From: Cryphonectria parasitica EP155
Taxonomy: Eukaryota; Ascomycota; Sordariomycetes; Diaporthales; Cryphonectriaceae
Direction: 5' to 3'
Assembly (NCBI RefSeq): GCF_011745365.1
Contig: NW_024468909.1
Span: 1,240,001 to 1,304,000, forward strand
Length of the DNA stretch: 64,000 nucleotides
Shown piece after piece: positions 63,658 to 64,000 of the stretch (positions are counted from its first letter, which is position 1; the number at the start of each line of letters is the position of its first letter). The position numbers and the translations under genes were made by a program. The notes beneath the pieces are model-generated. The model worked only from the letters and a program-made list of their open reading frames with translations. It had not been told where the DNA came from and searched no databases.

Positions 63658-64000
63658 GGTTGTATATCGTTACGTTGCCGCCCAAACCGAGGCAACATGG
63701 CACCCCATGTTTCTTCGATTTTCCTGGCGTTTGAGAGCAGCCTAGACAACGATGGGAACCTACTTTTAGTGGCTTCTGTGGGCGCCTTGTCGGAACTACA
63801 TAACTAGGCATCTCGCACGTTCGGATGCAGCACATCACACATCTAATTGGCAGATGATGTATCCTCAGGCAGCTGAATTGTATGACTAGCGCGAATCAAA
63901 CTTAGAAGGAAAGAACAGTTGCAATTTGATTTAATAACGAAGTTGGAGACATCTTCTCCTTCACGGCTCTTGATCGAAGTCATAACTGTTCCCGAATCCA
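63658..64000. other. 3' flank of the SMP-like gene to the window edge
   Basis: No coding sequence is supported in these 343 bp. Confidence 0.45.

Noticed and set aside
1..64000. tRNA genes, rRNA, CRISPR arrays, complete transposons
   Set aside because: I looked for B-box-like sequences, regular short repeats, terminal repeats and transposase or reverse transcriptase motifs by eye and found none that held up; a tRNA or repeat search program would be decisive.

Overview
The window is nuclear DNA of a filamentous ascomycete (Pezizomycotina, probably Sordariomycetes). This rests on many short spliceosomal introns (about 50-110 nt, GTAAGT-like donors, CTAAC-type branch sites, CAG/TAG acceptors), roughly balanced base composition, independently transcribed genes, and typical families: a Clr5-domain protein, GH28 polygalacturonase, GMC oxidoreductases, F-box-like proteins and small secreted Cys-rich proteins. 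No rRNA, tRNA, CRISPR array or complete transposon was found. I read about 29 loci.

Layout. 1-3 kb: 3' part of a gene running off the left edge, a DUF1772 membrane protein, and an isolated C-terminal fragment of a RecQ-type helicase. 3.4-5.8 kb: a bZIP regulator and an arsenite methyltransferase (ArsM), divergent around a perfect 11-bp inverted repeat; this looks like a small arsenic-response module. 6.9-15 kb: a Ccc1/VIT1 vacuolar iron transporter, a multi-exon secreted protein of unknown function, a conserved basic protein, and a five-exon endopolygalacturonase. 17-22.7 kb: betaine aldehyde dehydrogenase and choline oxidase, divergent around a 2.1-kb shared intergenic region; together they convert choline to glycine betaine.

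23.9-31.8 kb: an F-box-like protein, a Clr5 protein with a one-base frameshift inside its Clr5 domain, and two small two-exon genes. 32.7-45.3 kb: GDSL esterase, PPxY protein, CX5R phosphatase-like protein, short-chain dehydrogenase, a secreted Cys-containing protein and a pepsin-like protease. 46-54.3 kb: F-box protein, FAD-dependent dehydrogenase of the TcuA/fumarate-reductase type, a YwbE-zinc-finger fusion, and a glucose-methanol-choline oxidoreductase. 55.4-57 kb: a decayed gene with two nonsense codons and a homopolymer frameshift. 57.8-63.7 kb: a secreted protein with duplicated Cys modules, a Fet4-type low-affinity iron permease, and an SMP/LEA-like protein with a possible mitochondrial leader.

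Most neighbours do not form pathways. The exceptions are the bZIP/ArsM pair and the choline oxidase/betaine aldehyde dehydrogenase pair. Exon boundaries were placed by hand from splice consensus, reading-frame continuity and family motifs; no alignment or database search was run.
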